Origin: Deltaproteobacteria bacterium
Lineage (GTDB): Bacteria; Desulfobacterota; Desulfobulbia; Desulfobulbales; BM004
Length of the DNA stretch: 5,776 bases
Assembly (NCBI GenBank): GCA_019312695.1
Contig: JAFDCT010000277.1
Location: 1 to 5,776 of the forward strand
Reading direction: 5' to 3'
In this document: piece by piece, positions 1 through 5,776 of the stretch
How the letters are laid out: each line of letters starts with the position of its first letter
How positions within the stretch are numbered: position 1 is the first letter of the stretch
Program-made: the position numbers and the translations under genes
The notes under the pieces: model-generated
Seen by the model: the letters and a program-made list of their open reading frames with translations, nothing else
Told to the model about the DNA's origin: nothing
Database searches by the model: none

Positions 1-83
1 ATGATAATAACGGTCCACCCGAAAAAGTAGAAAAGAAAACGAAATCGCAGTTGGGCCTGTTTGATATAAAGAAAAAAGATTAG
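1..83 (+). CDS. C-terminal tail of an upstream protein (partial; possibly MutS)
   Basis: The third forward frame is open from base 3 to a TAG stop at 81-83 and gives 26 residues; the 5' end lies outside the window. The visible part is a charged, Lys/Glu-rich, probably disordered linker ending in KSQLGLFDIKKKD. The pentapeptide QLGLF fits the bacterial sliding-clamp-binding consensus QL(S/D)LF, which occurs near the C terminus of several repair and replication proteins, including many MutS proteins. MutS is therefore one candidate, but the tail ends soon after the motif and lacks the helical C-terminal segment that many MutS proteins have beyond it. Too little is visible to name the gene. The other two forward frames are closed by base 30, which supports this frame as coding. 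Confidence 0.6.
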   Translation, partial: DNNGPPEKVEKKTKSQLGLFDIKKKD

Positions 84-89
84 TTTTTC

Positions 90-119
90 TTGTCACCATT
101 TTTGCAAATAGAGTATAAT
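90..119 (+). promoter_or_regulatory. Sigma70-type promoter for the bax-like/deacetylase operon
   Basis: The -35 box is TTGTCA at 90-95 (five of six matches to TTGACA) and the -10 box is a perfect TATAAT at 114-119, with an 18-base spacer. Transcription would start near base 126, giving an untranslated leader of about 90 bases before the ATG at 219. It lies just after the stop of the upstream gene, where a promoter for the next operon is expected. A palindromic TTGCAA lies in the spacer (102-107) and another copy lies downstream (143-148); these could bind a regulator, but that is only inference. Confidence 0.6.
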
Positions 120-207
120 GTTGCTGATGGTATATTCTAAACTTGCAATTGATCGAATTTTTATTTATATGAAGCCCTTTTGCCCAAATTGGCAGTAAAC
201 GTATTTT

Positions 208-212
208 GGGGG
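208..212 (+). promoter_or_regulatory. Ribosome binding site fixing the start of the bax-like gene
   Basis: A GGGGG run lies 6 bases before the ATG at 219. It favours that ATG over the in-frame TTG at 180, which has no purine-rich sequence at a suitable distance (the bases before it are pyrimidine-rich). Confidence 0.5.
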
Positions 213-218
213 TATCAT

Positions 219-1310
219 ATGAATAACCCTTCTTCTGATCATAATTACCCGAACAGCAAAAATAACATTACGCAGATGATGCGTTTCGGAAAATATCAGG
301 TACACCAGCGGATAGTTTATCTAACTCTTGGGACTATTGCTGCTGTTCTTTTTATCATTATCAATATCCTGGGTACCACTTATCAAACCAGACATCATTC
401 GTCGGAGATATCATTACAAGGCCTTAAAAAGTCCTCACAGGTCAAGGCAAGGTATGATGCAACCGACAAACTGATTGAAAAACTAAAGCATTACGGACTG
501 TGGAAAATTGATTCTTCCCGAGAGGTTCCGCGTTTTTTTATCAAAAACTATCCTGCAGATTTACATGCTGTTAAAGATATTTCTCTCAAAAAAAGAGTGT
601 TTTTGCACGCCCTATTGTCACATGCTTTTTTTGTCCGCGAGGAAGCATTAAGCAAAAGACAAAAACTTGAAACAATACTGGGCAAAATTAATTGTCCTCT
701 GGAAGACATCAGTTTTGATATCGGACTTGAGTTTGAAAACCAGTGTTCCTGGTTCGACTCCCTGGCTGAAGAGGAAGTCAACTTTATCCATAATCTCACC
801 AAAGTATACCGTACCGAATCAGCTGCAGGGCTTCTCGAACGGGTTGATGCAGTGCCGATCAGTATAATCCTGGCTCAGGGAGCGATTGAATCTTCCTGGG
901 GCAGTTCGCGTTTCACCAGAGAAGGCAACAGTATCTTCGGTATGTGGACCTGGAAAAAAAATGGCATAGTCCCACTGAGGCGTGATGAGGGCAAAACGCA
1001 TAAAGTCAAGATATATGATAGTGTTCTTGACTCGGTACGGGCCTATCACTTGACCCTTAACCGCCTGGATACCTACGAAGAGTTCAGGCAGTATCGCAAA
1101 TATACCGATGATCCTCTGATTATGGCCGAAGGCCTTCTGCCGTATTCAGAAAGAGGTCAAGAATATGTTAATGAAATTAAAAAGGTTATCATTTTCAATA
1201 AATTGCAGAAATATGACAGTTACAATTTATCAGACCTTGATCCTGCCAAACTAAACAGTTCTGTTTCCAAGGCAGATGTTCAGATAAAGCCCGGGAATGC
1301 TTCTCTCTAA
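219..1310 (+). CDS. Bax-family membrane-anchored glucosaminidase (peptidoglycan hydrolase)
   Basis: This 363-residue protein resembles the Bax family (COG2992), which has a GH73/lysozyme-like N-acetylglucosaminidase fold predicted to cut the glycan strands of peptidoglycan. A cytoplasmic N terminus of about 31 residues is followed by one hydrophobic segment (about 32-52), so the catalytic part should face the periplasm as an anchored enzyme. The family signature is clear: LAQGAIESSWG around 218-228, with E224 as the likely catalytic acid, then SRF.REGNSIFGMW, a GIVPLRR stretch, and SVRAYHLTLNRLDTYEEFR, all of which have counterparts in E. coli Bax. It is longer than E. coli Bax, mainly through the anchor and the N-terminal region. 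The ATG at 219 is preferred to the TTG at 180 because of the ribosome binding site. Its end overlaps the deacetylase gene by 14 bases, so the two are probably co-translated. The family is a confident call; the exact substrate is inferred. Confidence 0.88.
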   Translation: MNNPSSDHNYPNSKNNITQMMRFGKYQVHQRIVYLTLGTIAAVLFIIINILGTTYQTRHHSSEISLQGLKKSSQVKARYDATDKLIEKLKHYGLWKIDSSREVPRFFIKNYPADLHAVKDISLKKRVFLHALLSHAFFVREEALSKRQKLETILGKINCPLEDISFDIGLEFENQCSWFDSLAEEEVNFIHNLTKVYRTESAAGLLERVDAVPISIILAQGAIESSWGSSRFTREGNSIFGMWTWKKNGIVPLRRDEGKTHKVKIYDSVLDSVRAYHLTLNRLDTYEEFRQYRKYTDDPLIMAEGLLPYSERGQEYVNEIKKVIIFNKLQKYDSYNLSDLDPAKLNSSVSKADVQIKPGNASL

Positions 1311-2415
1311 TTTCACATTCATGCGGCACATCCATTTACTACTATTACTATACATATTCTTCCTTGCACTCCTGCGCACTTCTCATGCGATTGCGCAGGA
1401 AACAGTAAGAGATGCAGCAGGTGACACTGGTGTAACGGTACTCATTTATCATCGTTTCGGGGAAGACAAATATCCTACGACCAATATAGATCTGGATCGC
1501 TTCAAAGAACAGTTGGAATATCTGAAAACAAGCAACTATAGGGTTATATCCCTGCAGCAGTTGGTTCTGTATCTGCAGAAAGGGGCCAAATTGCCTGAAC
1601 GGAGCGTGGTTATCACCATTGATGACGGATACAAAAGCGTTTATGAGAAGGCTTGGCCTCTGTTAAAGGATTATAACTATCCCTTTACAGTGTTCCTTTA
1701 TGTCAAGGCCACAGAAAACAGACACTGGGATTACATGACCTGGGACCAGGTTAAGGAAATGAAAGCTGCGGGAGTGGATTTTCAGAATCATGGTTTTGCC
1801 CATGAACATATGGCTTTCATGCCATCAGGCATGAATATGGATGAATACAGGGCTTGGATTAGAGCGGATCTTGCAGTCAGTACCAGGATATTGTCAGAAG
1901 AACTTGAAGAACGACCGCGCTTTTTTGCTATTCCCTATGGAGAGTACAACAATACCCTACTGGGAGAGGTTCGTTCTTTTGGCTACGAGGCCATCCTTTT
2001 GCAGGACCCTGGCTCTGTCAGTAGTGATACAGATCCCTTTGCCATACCGCGCGAACCGATTCTCGGTTTCGACTGGTCAAGCATGAACCATTTTCAGATG
2101 GTTTTGCAAAGGGTGGATCTTCCTCTAACCGGCGAAATCCCGGAAGCCGGCCGGTTGTCTGATGCAATACCTGAACAATTCGGGGCGCAACTGCTCTATC
2201 CTGAACGATACATTCCAGGTACTCTCGGTATTTATGTCAGCGAATTGGGATGGCAGAAGGCAAACTTAGTCGGCAATTATGTAAGTATTTGCAACATCAG
2301 CACCTTAAACCGCAGGATAAACCGTGTTGCCATCAGCGGTCGTGAAAAGAAGAGCGGTAGAACAGCAATACGCTATTGGATCTTGGTAAATGATATTGAA
2401 GATTTTAAAAATTAA
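1297..2415 (+). CDS. Secreted polysaccharide deacetylase (CE4 / NodB-homology family)
   Basis: This 372-residue protein has a hydrophobic leader (about 12-26) and a plausible signal-peptidase site after AIA (residue 33), so it should be exported. The NodB-like domain spans about 46-245. It opens with VLIYHRF and contains motif 1 as IDDGY (108-112, D109 the likely base and D110 a metal ligand), motif 2 as H165-x3-H169 (metal ligands) and motif 3 as R..FFAIPYG (PYG at 213-215). Such enzymes hydrolyse N-acetyl groups from GlcNAc polymers or peptidoglycan using a divalent metal. About 120 C-terminal residues form an extra domain that I do not recognise. The start is uncertain: ATG 1297 overlaps the preceding gene by 14 bases, whereas ATG 1321 (MRHIHLL) gives a more typical signal peptide; neither has a clear Shine-Dalgarno sequence, which suggests coupling to the upstream gene. 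The substrate cannot be told from sequence; the muramidase neighbour suggests the cell wall. Confidence 0.9.
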   Translation: MLLSNFTFMRHIHLLLLLYIFFLALLRTSHAIAQETVRDAAGDTGVTVLIYHRFGEDKYPTTNIDLDRFKEQLEYLKTSNYRVISLQQLVLYLQKGAKLPERSVVITIDDGYKSVYEKAWPLLKDYNYPFTVFLYVKATENRHWDYMTWDQVKEMKAAGVDFQNHGFAHEHMAFMPSGMNMDEYRAWIRADLAVSTRILSEELEERPRFFAIPYGEYNNTLLGEVRSFGYEAILLQDPGSVSSDTDPFAIPREPILGFDWSSMNHFQMVLQRVDLPLTGEIPEAGRLSDAIPEQFGAQLLYPERYIPGTLGIYVSELGWQKANLVGNYVSICNISTLNRRINRVAISGREKKSGRTAIRYWILVNDIEDFKN

Positions 2416-2490
2416 AAAATGAAGATTTTGACCCTGTCGTTGGATTTTCTATTTTTTTGTTATCCTTAAACCCCTTTCCTGTATTTTTCT
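2416..2490. other. Convergent intergenic gap without a clear terminator
   Basis: This 75-base AT-rich spacer separates the ends of the deacetylase and PHP genes. It holds a T7 run and other pyrimidine-rich stretches but no GC-rich hairpin next to a U-tract on either strand. A 10-base word, TGAAGATTTT, occurs at the end of the deacetylase gene (2397-2406) and again just after its stop (2420-2429). Confidence 0.6.
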
Positions 2491-3135
2491 TCACCTGTCT
2501 GCAACAAGCGCTGACATATCACGGCGTAGTTTTTCATAACCGGCTTTATCCAGACCAGCTCCGATTGCTACTGTTTCAGCCATCCTGGCAGTCATGAAAT
2601 CACTCGGTCCGTGGGCATCTGCATTTACAACAAGGAGGGCCCCGGTTTCTTTTGCAATTCTGGCAACATGGCCATTGGTCAGGGAATGTCCCTTTCTGCC
2701 TGTCAACTCAAGGTAAACGTTTTTTTCAGCAGCCAGCTGAGCCTCTTCCCTGGTAATAAAGCCGGGATGGGCCAGGATATCAACACCTGCCTGGATGGCC
2801 GCCAGGTTGGTCCCGGCTTTGACCGGTTCCATAACTGTTTCCCCGTGACCAACAATAATACTGGCTCCGAGTTTTCTCGATTGCGCAACGAGCTCTGGGA
2901 ACATTTCAGGCGGGATATGAGTAAGTTCAATGCCAGGAATGAGCCTGGTCTTGTAAAAACGGTTCAAATCCTCTGCTGCTTTAACAATACGGGGAATAAT
3001 AAAATCATAGTTTGATGAATCCGCATGGTCTGTGATGGCAACGGCTTCATAACCAAGTGATTCAACACGCCTGAGATGTTCAGCCGGTATAAGCTCTCCA
3101 TCGGAAAAAATTGTATGTGTGTGCAGGTCAATCAT
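2491..3135 (-). CDS. PHP-domain metal-dependent phosphoesterase-like protein
   Basis: This compact 214-residue protein is a single PHP domain, as in histidinol-phosphatase-like and other stand-alone PHP hydrolases (COG1387-type). The metal-binding set appears complete: H5-T-H7 at the N terminus, D12, D36-H37 in AITDHAD, E70 in PGIE, H97 in VGHGE, H123 in LAHPG, E143 in LELTG, and D173-A-H175 near the end. This predicts a trinuclear metal site able to hydrolyse phosphate esters. No signal peptide or membrane segment is seen, so it should be cytoplasmic. The ATG at 3135 is supported by AAGGAG five bases upstream. It has neither the length of bacterial HisK-type histidinol phosphatases (about 260-280 residues) nor a polymerase context, so the substrate is unknown. 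It follows miaB on the same strand after a 135-base gap and may be read through from it or from its own promoter. Confidence 0.88.
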   Translation of the reverse strand: MIDLHTHTIFSDGELIPAEHLRRVESLGYEAVAITDHADSSNYDFIIPRIVKAAEDLNRFYKTRLIPGIELTHIPPEMFPELVAQSRKLGASIIVGHGETVMEPVKAGTNLAAIQAGVDILAHPGFITREEAQLAAEKNVYLELTGRKGHSLTNGHVARIAKETGALLVVNADAHGPSDFMTARMAETVAIGAGLDKAGYEKLRRDMSALVADR

Positions 3136-3140
3136 GGTAA

Positions 3141-3146
3141 CTCCTT
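3141..3146 (-). promoter_or_regulatory. Strong Shine-Dalgarno sequence of the PHP-domain gene
   Basis: On the minus strand this reads AAGGAG, five bases before the ATG at 3135. It is the clearest ribosome binding site in the window and fixes the PHP start. Confidence 0.8.
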
Positions 3147-3185
3147 ATAGATTTTCTCAGTCATCAACGACGGGGCCTCCAATGT

Positions 3186-3212
3186 ATTTTATTACCGGGT
3201 TATACCTGGCAA
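3186..3212 (-). promoter_or_regulatory. Possible weak promoter for the PHP-domain gene
   Basis: On the minus strand TTGCCA (3212-3207, five of six matches) is followed after 15 bases by TAAAAT (3191-3186, five of six matches). The spacer is shorter than the usual 16-18 bases, so this is only a candidate. It lies about 50 bases before the PHP start and would allow expression independent of miaB. Confidence 0.25.
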
Positions 3213-3270
3213 AGGAGTGTTTTTTAAAAAATCATAAACCATATTTATTAAATTCAACAGGAGTGAGCTG

Positions 3271-4638
3271 TCAGGCAACTATTCCTCTCAATGAATGCAG
3301 AAGTCCTTCGGTTATTTTTACGAACACTTCCTGTCCTGGTGTCAAGGCAGGGGCTTCAAAGTTTACAATAATATTGCTCATGGTGCGGCCGCTATACTGG
3401 CCATCCCCACTTTTACTTTTCCCCTCGACCATAACCAGCTGCACAGAACCTTCATACTCCTTATTTCTCAGCAGGCTGATATCATTTTGCCGTTCCTGTA
3501 AAATTCTGAGCCGTTCGGCCTTTATATGTTCATCTATCTTATTGTCAAAGCCTACAGATTTGGCCTGGGGCCGGTCGGAATATTTGAAGGAAAATGCTCC
3601 ATGAAAGCGTATTTTTTCAAGAAGCTTTAATGTCGCCTCAAAATCTTCGTCCTTTTCACCTGGGAAGCCAACAATTATATCAGTTGTCAGGGCAATATCA
3701 GGCCGCATCTGGAGTAAGGCATCTGCCTTTTCAAGATATTGCTCAATGGTATATTTTCTGTTCATTTTTTTCAAAATACGATTGGAGCCTGATTGCACCG
3801 GAAGATGAAAGTGCGGGCAAAGTTTTTCAATGGCCGCAAAACATTTAATCAATTCCGGAGAAAGGTCCTTCGGGTGTGAAGTGGTAAATCGCACCCTTTT
3901 GATACCATCTATGGCGGAAACCTGCTTGAGAAGTTCAGGAAACGGAACGTACTTCAATCTTCCCTTTGATGATACGCCATAAGAATTAACATTCTGACCA
4001 AGCAGGGTAACCTCTTTGACGCCATGCCTGGCATGATGTGATATTTCGGCAATTACGTCCTCTGGTGACCTGCTTGTTTCCCTGCCCCGGGTATATGGTA
4101 CGACACAATAGGTACAGAAATTGTTGCAGCCTTGCATAATGGTGACAAATTTCTTAAAAAACTGTCCAGCTTCTATGTCATCACCTTTTTTGTTAATTAC
4201 AGCAGGGGAGGGGGGAGAATAACGGGGAATAGCAAAGTTTGGCGATTGATCTACTGCAAGTTGCAGTTTGCCTCTTTTTCCTGCTTTGGCTACAAGTTCT
4301 GGCAGTTTGTAAATCTGTTGCGGACCAAGAACAATGTCGACCTGTGGCATTCTGGCCTGCAAACGTTCAGCTTCCTGCTGGGCAACGCACCCGGCAACGG
4401 AAATGATCAATGAGGGCTTGTTTTTCTTGAGATTCTTCAACCTGCCAAGCAGGCTGTAAACTTTTTGTTCTGCCTTTTCCCGGATGGAACAGGTATTAAT
4501 AACAATAACATCAGCCTGTTTTATATCTCCGGTAGGAATATAGTTGGCAGCAGCAAGCAACTGCCCCATGATTTCAGAGTCACGCTCATTCATCTGGCAG
4601 CCAAATGTCTCTATATATGACTTTTTTATTGTGTTCAC
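3271..4638 (-). CDS. miaB: tRNA-2-methylthio-N6-dimethylallyladenosine synthase MiaB
   Basis: MiaB is a cytoplasmic radical-SAM methylthiotransferase that converts i6A37 to ms2i6A37 in tRNAs reading codons that begin with U. The 455-residue length is normal and all three domains are present. The N-terminal MTTase domain (about 5-120) has the three cluster-binding cysteines C14 (ETFGCQMNERDSE), C50 (NTCSIREKAE) and C84 (VAGCVAQQE). The radical-SAM domain follows, with C171-x3-C175-x2-C178 in MQGCNNFCTYCVVPYTRGRE. A TRAM domain forms the last 65 or so residues. The ETFGCQMNERDSE and SIREKAEQK signatures are those of MiaB rather than RimO or MtaB. The start is GTG at 4638, because an in-frame TAA (the stop of the preceding tolC-like gene) lies only 18 bases upstream and no ATG is available between. 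No clear Shine-Dalgarno sequence is seen, so translation may depend on coupling to the upstream gene. Confidence 0.97.
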   Translation of the reverse strand: MNTIKKSYIETFGCQMNERDSEIMGQLLAAANYIPTGDIKQADVIVINTCSIREKAEQKVYSLLGRLKNLKKNKPSLIISVAGCVAQQEAERLQARMPQVDIVLGPQQIYKLPELVAKAGKRGKLQLAVDQSPNFAIPRYSPPSPAVINKKGDDIEAGQFFKKFVTIMQGCNNFCTYCVVPYTRGRETSRSPEDVIAEISHHARHGVKEVTLLGQNVNSYGVSSKGRLKYVPFPELLKQVSAIDGIKRVRFTTSHPKDLSPELIKCFAAIEKLCPHFHLPVQSGSNRILKKMNRKYTIEQYLEKADALLQMRPDIALTTDIIVGFPGEKDEDFEATLKLLEKIRFHGAFSFKYSDRPQAKSVGFDNKIDEHIKAERLRILQERQNDISLLRNKEYEGSVQLVMVEGKSKSGDGQYSGRTMSNIIVNFEAPALTPGQEVFVKITEGLLHSLRGIVA

Positions 4639-4656
4639 TTCGTTGTATATCTTTTT

Positions 4657-5776
4657 TTACAGGGGCAGGGTACCGGTAGCCCAGGCAAGTCTCATGAGCG
4701 ATATGCGGTAATTATACAGGGCAGTATAGTAATTGATCTTGGCGCGTGTCAGGCGCGTCTGGGCATCCAGAACATCTGTAGTAGTGCCAAGTTGTGCCTG
4801 AAATCTGGATTGGTTGATACGAAAATCCTCTTCAGCCTGCTCAATGGCCTTTTCAGTAACCTCAATATTGTATTCCGCCTCTAAAGTGTCAACATAGGCT
4901 TCTCTGACCTGCAGCACAATATTATCAAGCAGTTCTGTCTGATTTTCCTGGGCCTTTTTCATATTGTACTTGGCAACTGCCATTTTATCCTTACGCTGAC
5001 CCCAAGCCCAGAACCGCCATTCCAGAGTGGCCTCTGCTGTTTTTACCTCGCTGGAACCAAAAGGATATTCCCGGGCCAGGATATTGTCACCCTGTTTCAA
5101 ATAGTTTGCTGAGACAGATACAGCCGGAAGGTATGGGGCTTTGCTAAGAGTTATATTTTTATCAGCCTTTTCAACGACAATTTCACTTTGTCGCAGTTCA
5201 GGGCGGTAATTTTTTGCCTGTTGAACTGACGCTTCCCAGGAAATCTCACTTGGTTCATATTTGAGGATGTCTGCTACCTGGATTTGTGTTTGTACAGGTC
5301 TGCGCAACAGGGTATTCAGTCTTGCCAAAGCCATGGTGGAAAGATTCATGGCCCTGAGAAGTTCAATTTTTGCTCCTGCCAACTGCACCTCGCTTTGCAG
5401 CATATCATTTTTGGGGATAAGGCCCGCTTTATAAAAGGCCTTGGCATCCTTAAGGTGGGCTTCCCGTTCTTTCACGGATTGTTCGGCCACCTTTTCAACT
5501 TTCCTGGTCTTGAGAAGATCATAGTAGGCCTCATGCACTGCCAGGATAATATCGTTCTGGGCCTGGGCCATGGAGGCCTTGGATAATTTCAGGTCAAGCT
5601 CGCTAATTTCTACTCCGGTAACAAGAGAACGTCCACGATAAAGAGGTTGTTTGACGGAGAAAGAGTAATTGTAATAATCTTTTATACTAAATGGAGCATA
5701 GGCATCAGGAGCGTATTGGTATCCATATTGAAAATACATTGATGGATAAAGGTCTTTCTTGCTGCTTTCAAGGGAA
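4657..5776 (-). CDS. TolC-family outer-membrane efflux protein (5' end outside window)
   Basis: The reading frame stays open to the right edge: twelve in-frame codons (SLESSKKDLYPS) precede the first visible ATG at 5739, so that ATG is internal. The visible 372 residues hold most of the protein; family members usually have 420-480, so the signal peptide and first helices are missing. Two homologous OEP repeats can be seen: one at roughly residues 75-165 (EAYYDLLK, then AGLIPKNDMLQSEVQLAGAK) and one at about 285-372 (REAYVDTLEAEYN, then LGTTTDVLDAQTRLTRAK). Between them lie the conserved RPEL element and a beta segment ending in WRFWAWGQRKDK. This pattern predicts the trimeric beta-barrel plus alpha-helical tunnel of TolC, which works with RND, ABC or MFS pumps and a membrane-fusion protein to export compounds or proteins. 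No pump gene is in the window, so the cargo is unknown. It lies 18 bases upstream of miaB and is probably co-transcribed with it. Confidence 0.93.
   Translation of the reverse strand, partial: SLESSKKDLYPSMYFQYGYQYAPDAYAPFSIKDYYNYSFSVKQPLYRGRSLVTGVEISELDLKLSKASMAQAQNDIILAVHEAYYDLLKTRKVEKVAEQSVKEREAHLKDAKAFYKAGLIPKNDMLQSEVQLAGAKIELLRAMNLSTMALARLNTLLRRPVQTQIQVADILKYEPSEISWEASVQQAKNYRPELRQSEIVVEKADKNITLSKAPYLPAVSVSANYLKQGDNILAREYPFGSSEVKTAEATLEWRFWAWGQRKDKMAVAKYNMKKAQENQTELLDNIVLQVREAYVDTLEAEYNIEVTEKAIEQAEEDFRINQSRFQAQLGTTTDVLDAQTRLTRAKINYYTALYNYRISLMRLAWATGTLPL

Larger units (their letters stand above)
3136..3270. other. Intergenic spacer between miaB and the PHP gene
   Basis: This 135-base AT-rich stretch contains the PHP ribosome binding site, a weak possible promoter, a 12-base palindrome TTTTTTAAAAAA (3220-3231), and a five-pair stem CCGGG-TTATA-CCTGG (3195-3209, one G-T pair). 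Neither structure is followed by a U-tract placed as in a standard intrinsic terminator, so I do not call one for miaB. Confidence 0.6.

Noticed and set aside
143..171. Second promoter (TTGCAA with a TATATG-like -10)
   Set aside because: Both boxes match poorly compared with the promoter at 90-119, and such words are frequent in AT-rich DNA.
180..218. TTG start at 180 for the Bax-like gene
   Set aside because: It adds 13 residues with no family support and has no ribosome binding site; the ATG at 219 has a G-rich site 6 bases upstream.
2407..2455. A-run/T-run pairing downstream of the deacetylase as an intrinsic terminator
   Set aside because: Pairing would be about seven A-T pairs across a long loop with no GC-rich stem, so it is not convincing.
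2419..2469. 16-codon ORF after the deacetylase (ATG to TAA, hydrophobic peptide)
   Set aside because: It has no ribosome binding site, is very short and shows no sign of coding; chance is the simpler explanation.
3258..3275. Inverted repeat ACAG...CTGT at the miaB end as a terminator
   Set aside because: The stem has only four base pairs and no U-tract follows it on the minus strand.
3119..3604. 161-codon forward ORF opposite the miaB 3' end
   Set aside because: It lies antisense to clearly coding miaB and the PHP gene start, has no ribosome binding site and resembles no protein I know; it is a shadow frame.
4203..4216. G-rich run (GGGGAGGGGGG) as a possible G-quadruplex
   Set aside because: There are only two long G tracts, and the minus strand encodes an ordinary Pro/Ser linker of MiaB.
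5737..5739. ATG at 5739 as the start of the TolC-like gene
   Set aside because: The frame is open through to the window edge with family-like residues before it, and no signal peptide follows this ATG.

Overview
The window looks like ordinary chromosomal DNA of a Gram-negative bacterium. It carries a TolC-type outer-membrane channel and a membrane-anchored Bax-like muramidase, both of which need a double-membrane envelope. DNA of moderate to low GC content (judged by eye) and the general look of the proteins make a deltaproteobacterial (Desulfobacterota, Desulfobulbales-like) sulfate reducer a reasonable guess, but no marker here proves it. I see no mobile element, CRISPR array, tRNA or rRNA.

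Layout. On the + strand: the last codons of an upstream gene (to base 83), carrying a QLGLF peptide that resembles a sliding-clamp-binding motif; an AT-rich gap with a good sigma70-type promoter (TTGTCA, 18 bases, TATAAT); a Bax-family glucosaminidase gene; and, overlapping its end by 14 bases, a secreted CE4 polysaccharide deacetylase gene. These two probably form a small envelope-remodelling operon, one enzyme cutting glycan strands and the other removing N-acetyl groups. They end at 2415 and face a minus-strand gene group across a 75-base convergent gap.

On the - strand, read from the right edge: the C-terminal 372 residues of a TolC-family outer-membrane efflux protein (5' end outside the window); miaB, which begins 18 bases later with GTG and is probably translationally coupled; a 135-base gap; and a compact PHP-domain metallohydrolase with a strong Shine-Dalgarno sequence. 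TolC (export), MiaB (tRNA A37 methylthiolation) and the PHP protein (phosphoesterase-like) have no evident shared pathway, so the cluster is better read as co-transcription than as a functional system.

I did not find a convincing undescribed system. The points most worth a second look are the muramidase/deacetylase pair, the unassigned C-terminal domain of the deacetylase, the GTG start of miaB with no clear ribosome binding site, and the two TTGCAA sites around the promoter.
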